NCBI RefSeq assembly: GCF_002007605.1
Contig: NZ_CP019799.1
Location: forward strand, 1,240,001-1,304,000
Direction of reading: 5' to 3'
Length of the DNA stretch: 64,000 nucleotides
Source of the DNA: Cellvibrio sp. PSBB023
GTDB taxonomy: Bacteria > Pseudomonadota > Gammaproteobacteria > Pseudomonadales > Cellvibrionaceae
Within the stretch, counting starts at the first letter, position 1, and each line of letters begins with the position of its first letter. The notes under the pieces are model-generated. The model was not told the DNA's origin. It was given only the letters and a program-made list of their open reading frames with translations, and made no database searches. The position numbers were made by a program, and so were the translations under genes. Below are positions 7,831-15,773 of this stretch, piece by piece.

Positions 7831-8324
7831 TGGGCAAACCCCTGCTGCATGTAGCGCTTAATGGTGCGCGGCGAGAGGTTCATCTGCTGCGCAATCTCGG
7901 CGTAAGTTAGCCCTTGAATTTGGGAAAGGAGAAATGCCTGACGCACTGACTCAGGCAACTGATCCAGCAACGCATCTATGCGATGCAGAGTTTGTAAAAG
8001 TATTTCCTGCTCTTCCGGTGAGATACCGCAGGCTGCCGGCAAATGCGCCAGCGCCTCCAGATAAGCTTGCTCCAATGAGCGCCGACGCAGATGATCAATC
8101 ACCAAACCTTTCGCTATGGACCACAAATAGGCGCGCGGTTCTTGCAGTGATTGCACTGGTGATGAAGCAAGATTCCTTCGAGCCAGTATGCGCACAAAGG
8201 TATCCTGCGCCAGATCAGCCGCCGCATGGGAACACCCCATCCGTCGCCGCAGCCAGTTATACAACCAACTGTGGTGACTCTGATAGAGGTCCGCGACTTG
8301 GCTGTTATCAACAGAGGGCGGCAT
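7809..8324 (-). CDS. FecI-type ECF sigma factor (third pair)
   Basis: Iron-starvation sigma factor of 171 residues. Region 2 is seen in AAADLAQDTFVRILARRN and YLWSIAKGLVIDHLRRR; region 4 in GLTYAEIAQQMNLSPRTIKRYMQQGF. I choose the ATG at 8324; a TTG would add five residues. No strong ribosome site is visible, consistent with translation following the DUF3325 gene, which ends 22 bases upstream. The similarity of its region 4 to that of the first sigma factor (GLTYxEIAxQ) suggests a duplicated family, while the second sigma factor is more distant. Confidence 0.88.
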   Translation of the reverse strand: MPPSVDNSQVADLYQSHHSWLYNWLRRRMGCSHAAADLAQDTFVRILARRNLASSPVQSLQEPRAYLWSIAKGLVIDHLRRRSLEQAYLEALAHLPAACGISPEEQEILLQTLHRIDALLDQLPESVRQAFLLSQIQGLTYAEIAQQMNLSPRTIKRYMQQGFAQCITAMF

Positions 8325-8346
8325 GCAATGCACAGTCAATCAACTA

Positions 8347-8676
8347 TCAGGCTTTTTCCGCACTGACTTTCGGCCAGAAAATCCGCAGTAACTGTGGGCG
8401 CCAGGCTAACAACATGCCCACCGAGGGAGCGCCAGCAGCCAGCAGCATAAGCCAGACGAGTGCCGCCATTGATGGGCGATCAGCAATAAAACACAACACC
8501 GCTGATGCCAACAGGCCAACGCCACCTAACAGACGGAGAGTCTTTCGCGTCTTGGCGTTGGGCGCGCTGAAGCCATGCACCTGCTGCCAATGGGCATTCA
8601 TTGCCAGTGCCAGCCAGACAAATCCGGCAAAACAGCTAATTACGGCGAGTGTCAATGCAATCCAGGGTTCAACCAT
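8347..8676 (-). CDS. DUF3325 small inner-membrane protein
   Basis: Protein of 109 residues with three hydrophobic segments (IALTLAVISCFAGFVWLALA, LLGGVGLLASAVLCFIA and ALVWLMLLAAGAPSVGMLLA), matching DUF3325, a family usually found beside PepSY membrane proteins in iron uptake loci. Its ATG overlaps the end of the PepSY gene by 8 bases. Biochemical function is unknown. The neighbourhood (DUF3649, PepSY protein, then a FecI/FecR pair) is the usual context and supports a role with the PepSY reductase-like protein. Confidence 0.75.
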   Translation of the reverse strand: MVEPWIALTLAVISCFAGFVWLALAMNAHWQQVHGFSAPNAKTRKTLRLLGGVGLLASAVLCFIADRPSMAALVWLMLLAAGAPSVGMLLAWRPQLLRIFWPKVSAEKA

Positions 8677-10393
8677 GATTTACCTCAGCAGCCATCTCCA
8701 AACTATTCACCGCCCGGCCTTGAGCGACCTTGGCATCGGGTACTGCTGCAGCTTGTTCGCGCAGTTTCAATTTACGTGCTGCCACAACAGATAACACAGC
8801 CGTAGCAAGCAGGCTCAAATCCACACCCGCGACAGCCCAATAAGTGTCCGTAAACAGGGTTTTAATTAGGTGATCGCCAGTGGAGATCCAGTTAAGTAAC
8901 ACGGCGGCAATAGCCAGGGTAGCCGCGATCCAGCACTGTTCGCGCCAGGCGGGGTTAAAGGCTGCACGCGCCACGGGTGCACTGCGCCATGCGGCATGTA
9001 AAAAGGCCAATACCCAAGCGCCCCAAAAAGCCCTCTCTTCCCAATCACCCTTGCCAGCAAGGTCAGCGGGCAACAGGCGATTGACTACCAGGATGGCAAG
9101 TGTGGCGATCAACATACCTGTCACGGTAGTAACGGCCAAGGCATCTACAATACGACTGCCTTGGCTGTTATTTTTGGCATGTTGTTGCTTGCGCTTTTCG
9201 ACAAAGAAAATAAAACCGGTGGCGATACAAATACAGCCCAGCAAACCGCCGATGACGTAGAGCCAGCGCAAGAGCCAATGTTCAAAGTGCTGGAGATGCA
9301 AGCCCGTCAAAAACTCATTCACTTCGGAAACCACTGTACGCGGTGGGTCTTCGCGCAACACTTCACCGGTGCTGGCCTTGAAGTGAATGCCCTCGCCCAC
9401 CAACGCAACCCGATCGCTGCCTGCGCGGTAAATACTGACATAACCATTTTGATCACCCAGGTGATCAGCGAACAGAAAACCGACTTCTCCGGCCATATCG
9501 CGCGCTGCCCAGCGGCGTTTGGCTTCGGCTACCATGGCATCCACCGAGGCCATGGGTGCTGCAATGCCCGCCGCTTCATGCGGCAAACCGGTGCGCTCTG
9601 CTTCCAGAATTTCATGTTGGTCATGCAGTGGTTTGAGCATGGTGTGCGATAGCGGAAAGTAAAAGAAGCTGGCAAAAATCACCAAGCCGGTAAAGGCGAA
9701 AAAGAAATGAAAGGGCAGCGCCACAACACCGGTCATATTGTGCAGATCCAAGGCGCTACGCTGGGTGCGTTTTTTAGGGCGAAAGGTAAACAGTTCGCGG
9801 AAGATTTTGCGGTGCATGATCACACCAGTCACCAACGCCGCCAGCATAATAAACGCAGCCAATCCAACTACGTAATAACCAATGTTTTTCCAGTGCCAGT
9901 TGAGGCTGTAGTGCATAGGGTAAAACCATTGGCTGCCGATTTTGAGAGCATCATCGGGAATTGCCGCGCCCGTTCGTGGGTCGATAGTTGCCCAGCCATG
10001 GACATGCAGATGATCATCGGCAGCGTTCTTTGGTTTGTTAGGGATGCTGAATTCCGCACCAATCGACAGCACCGGATCACGGTGTGTTGTGTAAGCATAA
10101 AAAGAAGCCATTGGCATAGTGTCTGGATGAGGCAAGTCGCCAATCACCCGCGCCGCTGTCGCGACCATGTCGTCTGGATGCGCGCGTAACTGCTCAAAGA
10201 CAGGCTTGAGTAAATGATCATAGGATGGCATGGGCTGCGGCTCAAAACGCGTTTCCGGAATAGCCCAGCGGTCTATCTCCCGATCAAATACCGAAAGTGC
10301 ACCAAAGAAAAAACAGATCATGAGCACAAAGCCCAACACCAGGCCAAACCAGGTGTGCACCCATGTCATCGACAGACGGAAACTGGAAAACAT
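8669..10393 (-). CDS. PepSY-associated membrane protein, FoxB/PiuB-type putative ferric reductase
   Basis: Inner-membrane protein of 574 residues. The N-terminal membrane segment (SMTWVHTWFGLVLGFVLMIC) is followed by a periplasmic PepSY region, then helix pairs carrying histidines (WFYPMHYSLNWHWK, MHRKIF, LDLHNMTGVVALPFHFFFAF), a second soluble region (about 270-370) and C-terminal helices. Histidines placed in helices this way bind b-type hemes in the related FoxB, which reduces ferric siderophores. The same role here is inferred. The last 60 residues are rich in Ala and Leu and weakly conserved. It lies between DUF3649 and DUF3325 genes with short gaps or overlaps, so the three form one operon under a Fur-like box. 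Confidence 0.83.
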   Translation of the reverse strand: MFSSFRLSMTWVHTWFGLVLGFVLMICFFFGALSVFDREIDRWAIPETRFEPQPMPSYDHLLKPVFEQLRAHPDDMVATAARVIGDLPHPDTMPMASFYAYTTHRDPVLSIGAEFSIPNKPKNAADDHLHVHGWATIDPRTGAAIPDDALKIGSQWFYPMHYSLNWHWKNIGYYVVGLAAFIMLAALVTGVIMHRKIFRELFTFRPKKRTQRSALDLHNMTGVVALPFHFFFAFTGLVIFASFFYFPLSHTMLKPLHDQHEILEAERTGLPHEAAGIAAPMASVDAMVAEAKRRWAARDMAGEVGFLFADHLGDQNGYVSIYRAGSDRVALVGEGIHFKASTGEVLREDPPRTVVSEVNEFLTGLHLQHFEHWLLRWLYVIGGLLGCICIATGFIFFVEKRKQQHAKNNSQGSRIVDALAVTTVTGMLIATLAILVVNRLLPADLAGKGDWEERAFWGAWVLAFLHAAWRSAPVARAAFNPAWREQCWIAATLAIAAVLLNWISTGDHLIKTLFTDTYWAVAGVDLSLLATAVLSVVAARKLKLREQAAAVPDAKVAQGRAVNSLEMAAEVNHG

Positions 10394-10402
10394 ACTAACC
10401 CC

Positions 10403-10708
10403 CTACCCTAATAACACGCGTTGTAGTGCCCAAGTGGCGCTCGTCATTAACACCGCGCCACCCACCAACAACGCCCATACCCGTACCATATTGGCAGCGG
10501 CAAATGCCCAGAGGAACATCCCTAAAAACACCAAAAAGGCGAGCAATAACATGGCCGTCTCGGCCTCATGGAAATCCACACCCAGCGCGACCAACCCAAC
10601 CATACCAAGCCCGGTGAAACCCCAGGTAAATGCGTAACCGCCCAAAAGGGCCGCAGCGATGCGCGCGACAAGATGCCAAGCTGATGAGGAAGATGTAATT
10701 GCAGACAT
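10403..10708 (-). CDS. DUF3649 iron-transport-associated membrane protein
   Basis: Protein of 101 residues with three hydrophobic segments (AALLGGYAFTWGFTGLGMVGL, MLLLAFLVFLGMFLWAFAAA and ALLVGGAVLMTSATWAL), matching DUF3649, found with PepSY proteins in siderophore loci. The frame extends up to 10750, but the ATG at 10708 gives the usual family start (MSAIT); the extra upstream codons would run through a Fur-like box. It is the first gene of the operon, 9 bases before the PepSY gene. Confidence 0.78.
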   Translation of the reverse strand: MSAITSSSSAWHLVARIAAALLGGYAFTWGFTGLGMVGLVALGVDFHEAETAMLLLAFLVFLGMFLWAFAAANMVRVWALLVGGAVLMTSATWALQRVLLG

Positions 10709-10734
10709 AGAAGTTCGCCAGGATGTAAAACAAA

Positions 10735-10749
10735 TGATAATTGTTAGCA
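10735..10749 (-). promoter_or_regulatory. Fur box upstream of the DUF3649-PepSY operon
   Basis: TGATAATTGTTAGCA matches the Fur consensus TGATAATNATTATCA at 12 of 14 informative positions, with a perfect left half. It lies 27 bases upstream of the DUF3649 ATG, within the likely promoter. Confidence 0.72.
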
Positions 10750-10855
10750 TTTATTTTACGATGTAGTTGAGCGTAAATACAAACCCTTCGCGGATTTATC
10801 TGTGAAATGGCTGTATTTCAAGCTGAAAGCGGCTAGCTGCAACAGGAAGAAAAGG

Positions 10856-10884
10856 TCGCAACCCCGGTATAAACGGGGTTGCGA
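10856..10884 (-). terminator. Rho-independent terminator of the encapsulin operon
   Basis: TCGCAACCCCG (10856-10866) pairs perfectly with CGGGGTTGCGA (10874-10884) around a 7-base loop. On the minus strand the hairpin is followed by CCTTTTCTTCC, a T-rich tract. It lies 30 bases after the cysteine desulfurase stop codon. Confidence 0.85.
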
Positions 10885-10914
10885 TACCTTGGTTCGGGGA
10901 GGATAACGCGAGGT

Positions 10915-12675
10915 TTAGCGTGAACGGCGCGCGAGGCGCTCCACGACTGACGCTAATAAATCGATTTCTTCGCAGGTGTTATAAAACGCAAAACTGGGGC
11001 GAACAGTTGTCTCCAAACCAAAGCGACGCAAAATCGGCTGCGCGCAGTGATGACCCGAACGTACCGCAATACCTTCGCGATTGAGTTCGGTCCCCACCTC
11101 TTCCGTTTTATACCCGGCCAACACAAACGACAGCACGCTGGCTTTATTCGCAGCAGTGCCCACCAAGCGCACTCCCGGAATAGTCTGCAAACGCTGCGTG
11201 CCATAAGCCAACAGGTCATGTTCATAACGAGCGATACGATCCATGCCAATGCGCTGGACATAATCAATCGCTGCGCCCAAACCAACGGCGTCAGCAATAT
11301 TGCCCGTACCGGCTTCAAAGCGATTTGGCGGGTCCTGATAAATAATCCGCTCAAAGGTCACATCTGCAATCATGTTGCCACCGCCCTGCCAAGGCGACAT
11401 TTTTTGCAGGTGCTCTGTTTTACCGTACACCACACCAATTCCAGTAGGGCCAAAAACCTTGTGCCCGGAGAACACAAAAAAGTCGGCATCCAAGGCTTGC
11501 ACATCCACTCGCATATGCGACACAGATTGCGCGCCATCCACAATAACCGGTACGCCGTTAGCATGGGCAATATCAATAATGTCTTTCACCGGTGTCACAG
11601 TACCCAGTGCATTGGAAACCTGTGTAACTGACACCAGTTTGGTACGACCATTAATCAGCTTGCGGAATTCATCCAACAAAATCTGGCCGGTATCATCAAC
11701 CGGAATAACACGCAATTTCGCCCCGACACGATTTGCCAGCATGTGCCAGGGAACTATGTTTGCATGATGCTCCAATTGCGAGACGATGATTTCATCACCC
11801 TCACCTACCTGTTGTTGGCCAAATGTATTGGCCAGCAAATTAATTCCTTCCGTTGCGCCGCGCACAAAAATAATTTCATCCGGTGTTTTAGCGCCGAGAA
11901 ATCCAGCTACTTTGTTGCGCGCCCCTTCGTAAGCATCCGTAGCCCGTGCAGCCAGTTCATGCGCCGCGCGGTGAATGTTGGAGTTTTCGTGTTCGTAAAA
12001 ATAACTGACACGTTCAATCACACTGCGGGGTTTGTGTGTGGTCGCCGCGTTATCAAACCATACCAGCGGTTTACCATTCACCCGCTCGGATAAAATGGGA
12101 AAATCGCGGCGAATCGCGTGCACATCAAAACCGGAATGCTCTGCAGCAAAGTGGCCGTGTTTTGGATCATTGCCAAACACTTTATTTCCCAGAATTGGCT
12201 GCGCATGGCTATCCAGAAAATAAAAGCGGGAATCCGGTGCAGGCGATGCGGAACCGGCAGGGGCATCGAATTTACTGACACTAAGTTCAGTTGCCAATAA
12301 TTCACGCAAGTCATTTTCATCCGGCAAACCAAAATCCTTGGGCGATGCCTGACCGGTCAATTGATCCAACTGTAAATTTGCCAAGGGATAATGGCTGGCA
12401 TTATCGGCAAAATAATAATTGGGCGCAGGCGACGCCGCCAAGTGTTGATCGAGCCCGGGAGAAGTCAATGTGGGTGTTTCGCTGGTGCGGCCCAACGGCG
12501 GGCGCTGTGGGTTAGCGCCGCTTACGGAGGGCTGCACACTGCCAATCGGTGCAGCAGGAATTGCCGGTTGTAAACCGGACACCAATGGCAGCGCCGCCGT
12601 CGGCAATGCCTGAAACAGCTCAGTGGCCATGGCGGCGAGGGATTGGAGATCAGGTAAACCTGGATGCTCGGACAT
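10915..12675 (-). CDS. sufS: Encapsulin cargo cysteine desulfurase (SufS-like, extended N-terminus)
   Basis: PLP enzyme of 586 residues that removes sulfur from cysteine as an enzyme-bound persulfide. The catalytic domain begins at about residue 185 (DVHAIRRDFPILSERVNGKP). It includes the PLP lysine in FVFSGHKVFGPTGIG and the persulfide cysteine in GIAVRSGHHCAQPILRRFG. The first roughly 180 residues are an extra region rich in Pro, Ala and Ser, with repeated short motifs (YYFADN, FYFLDS) and probably little fixed structure. In family 2A encapsulin systems such a region directs the enzyme into the shell. The shell gene lies 51 bases upstream on the same strand and the operon's terminator follows. 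Likely role: release or storage of sulfur inside a nanocompartment. Confidence 0.92.
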   Translation of the reverse strand: MSEHPGLPDLQSLAAMATELFQALPTAALPLVSGLQPAIPAAPIGSVQPSVSGANPQRPPLGRTSETPTLTSPGLDQHLAASPAPNYYFADNASHYPLANLQLDQLTGQASPKDFGLPDENDLRELLATELSVSKFDAPAGSASPAPDSRFYFLDSHAQPILGNKVFGNDPKHGHFAAEHSGFDVHAIRRDFPILSERVNGKPLVWFDNAATTHKPRSVIERVSYFYEHENSNIHRAAHELAARATDAYEGARNKVAGFLGAKTPDEIIFVRGATEGINLLANTFGQQQVGEGDEIIVSQLEHHANIVPWHMLANRVGAKLRVIPVDDTGQILLDEFRKLINGRTKLVSVTQVSNALGTVTPVKDIIDIAHANGVPVIVDGAQSVSHMRVDVQALDADFFVFSGHKVFGPTGIGVVYGKTEHLQKMSPWQGGGNMIADVTFERIIYQDPPNRFEAGTGNIADAVGLGAAIDYVQRIGMDRIARYEHDLLAYGTQRLQTIPGVRLVGTAANKASVLSFVLAGYKTEEVGTELNREGIAVRSGHHCAQPILRRFGLETTVRPSFAFYNTCEEIDLLASVVERLARRSR

Positions 12676-12726
12676 AACAGCACTCTTTAATCGTCGGGTC
12701 AGTTGTCGTTTTGTCGGGTGCGATAA

Positions 12727-13662
12727 TTACTGCTTATAAGTATCGGGATATTCGTGATACTTACCGACTTCAACATCTTCCAATACCGCTACCGCATCTT
12801 CCGTCAGGATTGCTAATGAGCAGTAGAGCGAGATCAAATAAGATGCAATAGCGTTGCGACCAATGCCCATAAAACGCACAGACAAACCGGGGCTTTGTTG
12901 CCCAGCCAAACCCGGTTGGTACAAACCAACAACCCCCTGACGTTTTTCACCCACGCGGATCAATAAAATTTTGGTTTTGCCATCTTCATCAATCGGTAAT
13001 TTATCTGACGGGATAATCGGTACGCCGCGCCAGGTAATAAATTGTGAGCCAAACAAACTGACCGTTGGCGGAGGAACACCGCGACGGGTACACTCGCGAC
13101 CAAATGCGGCAATCGCCAAAGGATGAGCTAAAAAGAAGCCTGGTTCTTTCCAGACTTTCACCAACAATTCATCCAGATCATCGGGCGTTGGCGCACCGGT
13201 TAATGTAGAAATGCGTTGGGTTTCATCCACATTGGCCAACAGGCCGTACTCGGGGTTATTAATTAATTCACTTTCCTGACGCTCTTTAATGGTTTCAACC
13301 GTCAAGCGCAATTGTTCTTTGATTTGATCGTGTGGGCTGTTGTACAGGTCTGATACGCGGGTATGTACATCCACCACACTGGTCACCGCATTTAAAAAAT
13401 ACTCGCGCGGCTTATCATCGTAATCAACAAATGTAGGTTTGATTTCAGACTCATCGCGCTGTGAGCAAGTCACTGTCACTTGACGTGGATTTTTAACGCG
13501 GTTTAAACGAAAAATACCTGCTTCAACCGGAACCCATTGTAAAAAGTGAACCAACCAGCGCGGTGAAATAGTGGAAAGTTGCGGGGTTGTTTTGGTGGCA
13601 TTGGCAAGTTGCCGTGCGGCGTTATCACCCAGTGCTAATTGAACTTCATTTTCGGTGGACAT
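12727..13662 (-). CDS. Family 2A encapsulin shell protein (SrpI-like)
   Basis: Phage HK97-fold shell protein of 311 residues, close to the SrpI / major membrane protein I group. Recognised by the N-terminus STISPRWLVHFLQWVPVEAG, by RECTRRGVPPPTVSLFGSQF and FITWRGVPIIPSDKLPI in the middle, and by VRFMGIGRNAIASYLISLY near the C-terminus. In cyanobacterial SrpI this protein forms a closed capsid around a cysteine desulfurase and is induced by sulfur limitation; the same is inferred here because the desulfurase gene follows directly. It contains only two Met and three Cys. The start ATG has GGAG-like sequence (GGAGCCTCGGG) upstream. Confidence 0.93.
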   Translation of the reverse strand: MSTENEVQLALGDNAARQLANATKTTPQLSTISPRWLVHFLQWVPVEAGIFRLNRVKNPRQVTVTCSQRDESEIKPTFVDYDDKPREYFLNAVTSVVDVHTRVSDLYNSPHDQIKEQLRLTVETIKERQESELINNPEYGLLANVDETQRISTLTGAPTPDDLDELLVKVWKEPGFFLAHPLAIAAFGRECTRRGVPPPTVSLFGSQFITWRGVPIIPSDKLPIDEDGKTKILLIRVGEKRQGVVGLYQPGLAGQQSPGLSVRFMGIGRNAIASYLISLYCSLAILTEDAVAVLEDVEVGKYHEYPDTYKQ

Positions 13663-13750
13663 CCCGAGGCTCCTTTAGAGAAAAACACATAGAAGAAAAA
13701 ATACTAAGCTAAGATCGCATTGTTCTAAGGCATGCTCAACCGGCTATAGC

Positions 13751-13786
13751 CATCACTCAGTGTTGATTAATCAACACTGAGTGATG
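13751..13786. repeat. Perfect 36-base palindrome between regulator and encapsulin genes
   Basis: The arm CATCACTCAGTGTTGATT (13751-13768) is followed directly by its exact reverse complement (13769-13786). It covers the stop codon (13767-13769) and last codons of the XRE-type regulator. On the minus strand it is not followed by a T-run, so it is not a standard terminator for the upstream genes. A second palindrome GGCTATAGCC (13742-13751) touches it. It could be a regulator-binding site or an RNA hairpin that tunes shell expression. Confidence 0.8.
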
Positions 13787-14039
13787 CAGGTATTTTTCCT
13801 GCCGAACCGGTAAGTTGTTGATGGTTTTCACTCAACGCAATTAATTGCGATGTTGAAAGATTTAACGCAGTAGCAATTTTATTAATGGTTGCCAGTGATG
13901 GAACCGCAACGCCGCGTTCAACCTCCCCCAGATAAGTACGGTTTAAATTAGCCTTATCGGCCAATACTTCCTGTGAGTAGCGCGCCTCTTCACGCAGCTG
14001 TTTTACTACACGTCCAAAATAGACGGCGATACTGCTCAT
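13767..14039 (-). CDS. XRE-family helix-turn-helix regulator
   Basis: Small DNA-binding protein of 90 residues consisting almost only of a Cro/C1-type HTH domain: VKQLREEARYSQEVLADKANLNRTYLGEVERGVAVPSLATINKIATALNL is the typical five-helix pattern. Its ATG overlaps the stop of the serine acetyltransferase gene (ATGA). It lies between the enzyme genes and the shell gene, so it is probably an autoregulator of this operon, and the adjacent perfect palindrome is a candidate operator (inference). No ligand domain is present, so any signal must come through another protein or through its level. Confidence 0.87.
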   Translation of the reverse strand: MSSIAVYFGRVVKQLREEARYSQEVLADKANLNRTYLGEVERGVAVPSLATINKIATALNLSTSQLIALSENHQQLTGSAGKIPASLSVD

Positions 14040-15004
14040 ACAGGTGCCTCCTGCGGAAACAAATTACGTGAACTCGCCTGGGTAATGCTGCTGCCAGAAG
14101 GAACGCTACGGGTTAACCACACGTTGCCACCAATGGTTGAACCTTTACCTATAGTGATGCGCCCCAATACGGTGGCACCGGCATAGATCACAACATCGTC
14201 TTCAACAATAGGATGACGCGGCAAACCTTTTTTAAGCGCGCCATTTTCTTCAGCGGGAAATGTTTTGGCCCCTAAGGTAACGGCTTGATAAATCCGCACA
14301 CGCTCACCAATGACCGCCGTTTCACCAATTACTACACCCGTGCCATGATCAATAAAAAAACCACTGCCAATATCGGCGCCAGGGTGAATATCAATCCCGG
14401 TTAAGGAATGCGCCAGCTCCGCGACGATACGTGCTAATAATGGCACACCTAACTTGTATAAACTGTGAGCCAAGCGATGGTGAATAATCGCAAGCACACC
14501 GGGGTAGCAGAGTAAGACTTCATCCACACTGCGTGCCGCCGGATCGCCTTGAAATGCAGCCTGAATATCAACATCCAGAATGCGGCGCAAACCGGGTAGT
14601 GCCGATGCAAACAGGCGCACGATTTGCTGTGCTTGATGCTTCTGTGTCGCCTCACTTACCACACTACCCTGCTGGCGAGCGGCATAAGAAAGCTCCAGTT
14701 GCACTTGTTGCAATAACTCATTCAACGCAGCATCCAGTGTGTGACCGACGTAATAATCTTCCGTCTCTTCACGTAATTCCTGCGGTCCCAAGCGCATGGG
14801 AAACAAGGCGCCGCACAGATCGCGAATAATGTTTTGCAGTGCATCACGCGAGGGCAATTCGCGTAATCCCGGCTCGCGGGAACGACCGCGCTGATTACGC
14901 CAATCATTCCGCGCACTGCGCAGTTCCTGCACAATTCTGTCCAACTCCCAGTTGGCAGCACTACTGCCGAGGAAGTCCGTTTTGGTATTGATGTCGATGG
15001 TCAT
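14036..15004 (-). CDS. cysE: Serine O-acetyltransferase (CysE/EpsC type)
   Basis: Enzyme of 322 residues making O-acetylserine, the carbon skeleton for cysteine. The N-terminal helical part (about 20-170) is followed by a left-handed beta-helix with GIDIHPGADIGSGFFIDHGT, in which the Asp/His catalytic pair is expected, then GVVIGETAVIGERVRIYQAV and the later hexapeptide turns (DDVVIYAGATVLGRITIGKG). Length is normal for the EpsC subgroup. It lies 15 bases after the rhodanese gene and overlaps the XRE regulator gene. Presence beside an encapsulated cysteine desulfurase couples cysteine synthesis to sulfur transfer; this arrangement is typical of family 2A encapsulin loci. Confidence 0.92.
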   Translation of the reverse strand: MTIDINTKTDFLGSSAANWELDRIVQELRSARNDWRNQRGRSREPGLRELPSRDALQNIIRDLCGALFPMRLGPQELREETEDYYVGHTLDAALNELLQQVQLELSYAARQQGSVVSEATQKHQAQQIVRLFASALPGLRRILDVDIQAAFQGDPAARSVDEVLLCYPGVLAIIHHRLAHSLYKLGVPLLARIVAELAHSLTGIDIHPGADIGSGFFIDHGTGVVIGETAVIGERVRIYQAVTLGAKTFPAEENGALKKGLPRHPIVEDDVVIYAGATVLGRITIGKGSTIGGNVWLTRSVPSGSSITQASSRNLFPQEAPV

Positions 15005-15019
15005 TGTTATTCTCGATAT

Positions 15020-15523
15020 TTAGTCTTGTACCCAAGGCAACCCACGTTGACGCCAGCCACCACTGGAACCGCGCTGCTGACGATCATCCAAATCGCCCTC
15101 AAACCCTTCCCTAACGTTAAATACATTTTTGAACCCGGCTGCCGTCGCATTGGTCGCTGCAGCAGCTGAACGCTTACCACTGCGGCACAACAACAGAATG
15201 ACCGCTTCTTTTGAGAGCTTATTTTCCAAGTCGCGCAAAAAGCGTGGGTTTTTAATCAACGCAGGGCCGGTCTGCCAGGCAACATGCAAAGTGTTAGGTA
15301 CGTGACCCACAAACTTGCGCTCCTCTGCCGCACGGACATCAACCAAGTGGGCTTGACCATTAATGAATAATTTCCACGCATCATCAGGCGCAACAATACC
15401 GGCATAAGGCAAGCCGGTTGCTTCGGCGTCCTCTTTTGCTTTGCGCAACACCTCAGGCAACTCCTGGGAAGTTTGGCTATTGGCCGTGGTGGGCTGGGTT
15501 GAATTGAGCGGAACAACCGTCAT
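15020..15523 (-). CDS. Rhodanese-domain sulfurtransferase of the encapsulin operon
   Basis: Single-domain rhodanese of 167 residues. The persulfide-carrying cysteine lies in LLLCRSGKRSAAAA (about residue 116); the substrate-loop Asp-Val-Arg motif is seen in HLVDVRAAEE. The frame starts at 15538, but the ATG at 15523 has AGGA 7-9 bases upstream and is the better start. A basic Gly-rich tail (QQRGSSGGWRQRGLPWVQD) follows the domain. It is the first gene of the encapsulin operon, likely receiving or giving sulfur to the cysteine desulfurase. The direction of transfer is not shown by sequence. Confidence 0.9.
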   Translation of the reverse strand: MTVVPLNSTQPTTANSQTSQELPEVLRKAKEDAEATGLPYAGIVAPDDAWKLFINGQAHLVDVRAAEERKFVGHVPNTLHVAWQTGPALIKNPRFLRDLENKLSKEAVILLLCRSGKRSAAAATNATAAGFKNVFNVREGFEGDLDDRQQRGSSGGWRQRGLPWVQD

Positions 15524-15543
15524 ACATAATCCTCGCATTACCA

Positions 15544-15561
15544 GTGTTTATTTTTAAACAC
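15544..15561. promoter_or_regulatory. Palindromic 18-mer upstream of the encapsulin operon
   Basis: GTGTTTATTTTTAAACAC is a perfect inverted repeat (7-base arms, 4-base centre) 21 bases upstream of the rhodanese start. A near copy, identical at 16 of 18 positions, lies at 34945-34962 between two divergent sigma-54 promoters. It may be a binding site shared by sulfur genes. Confidence 0.4.
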
Positions 15562-15773
15562 TCATTAAAAGTGGTTCTTACAAGCTGTCATCGTGGAGGC
15601 AAATATAGTGATGGCTATAGACAATTGGAAAGAATATATCTGTATATCCTTATAATCAGAGCGAGGTATTTGCGCGGTATTAATAGGTCGTTATCCCGCA
15701 GGGTGAAGTTATAAGCTGAGAATATTTAATTCTTTTATTAATCCGCAGCTTATCTCTAGTATGCACAGCTTGA

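Noticed and set aside
7934..8794. Plus-strand open frame of 286 codons opposite sigma and DUF3325 genes
   Set aside because: Covers three well-supported minus-strand genes; no family features and no ribosome site.
13751..13800. The 36-base palindrome as a terminator
   Set aside because: The T-run (TATTTTT) lies on the plus-strand side, but no plus-strand gene ends there; on the operon strand no T-run follows.
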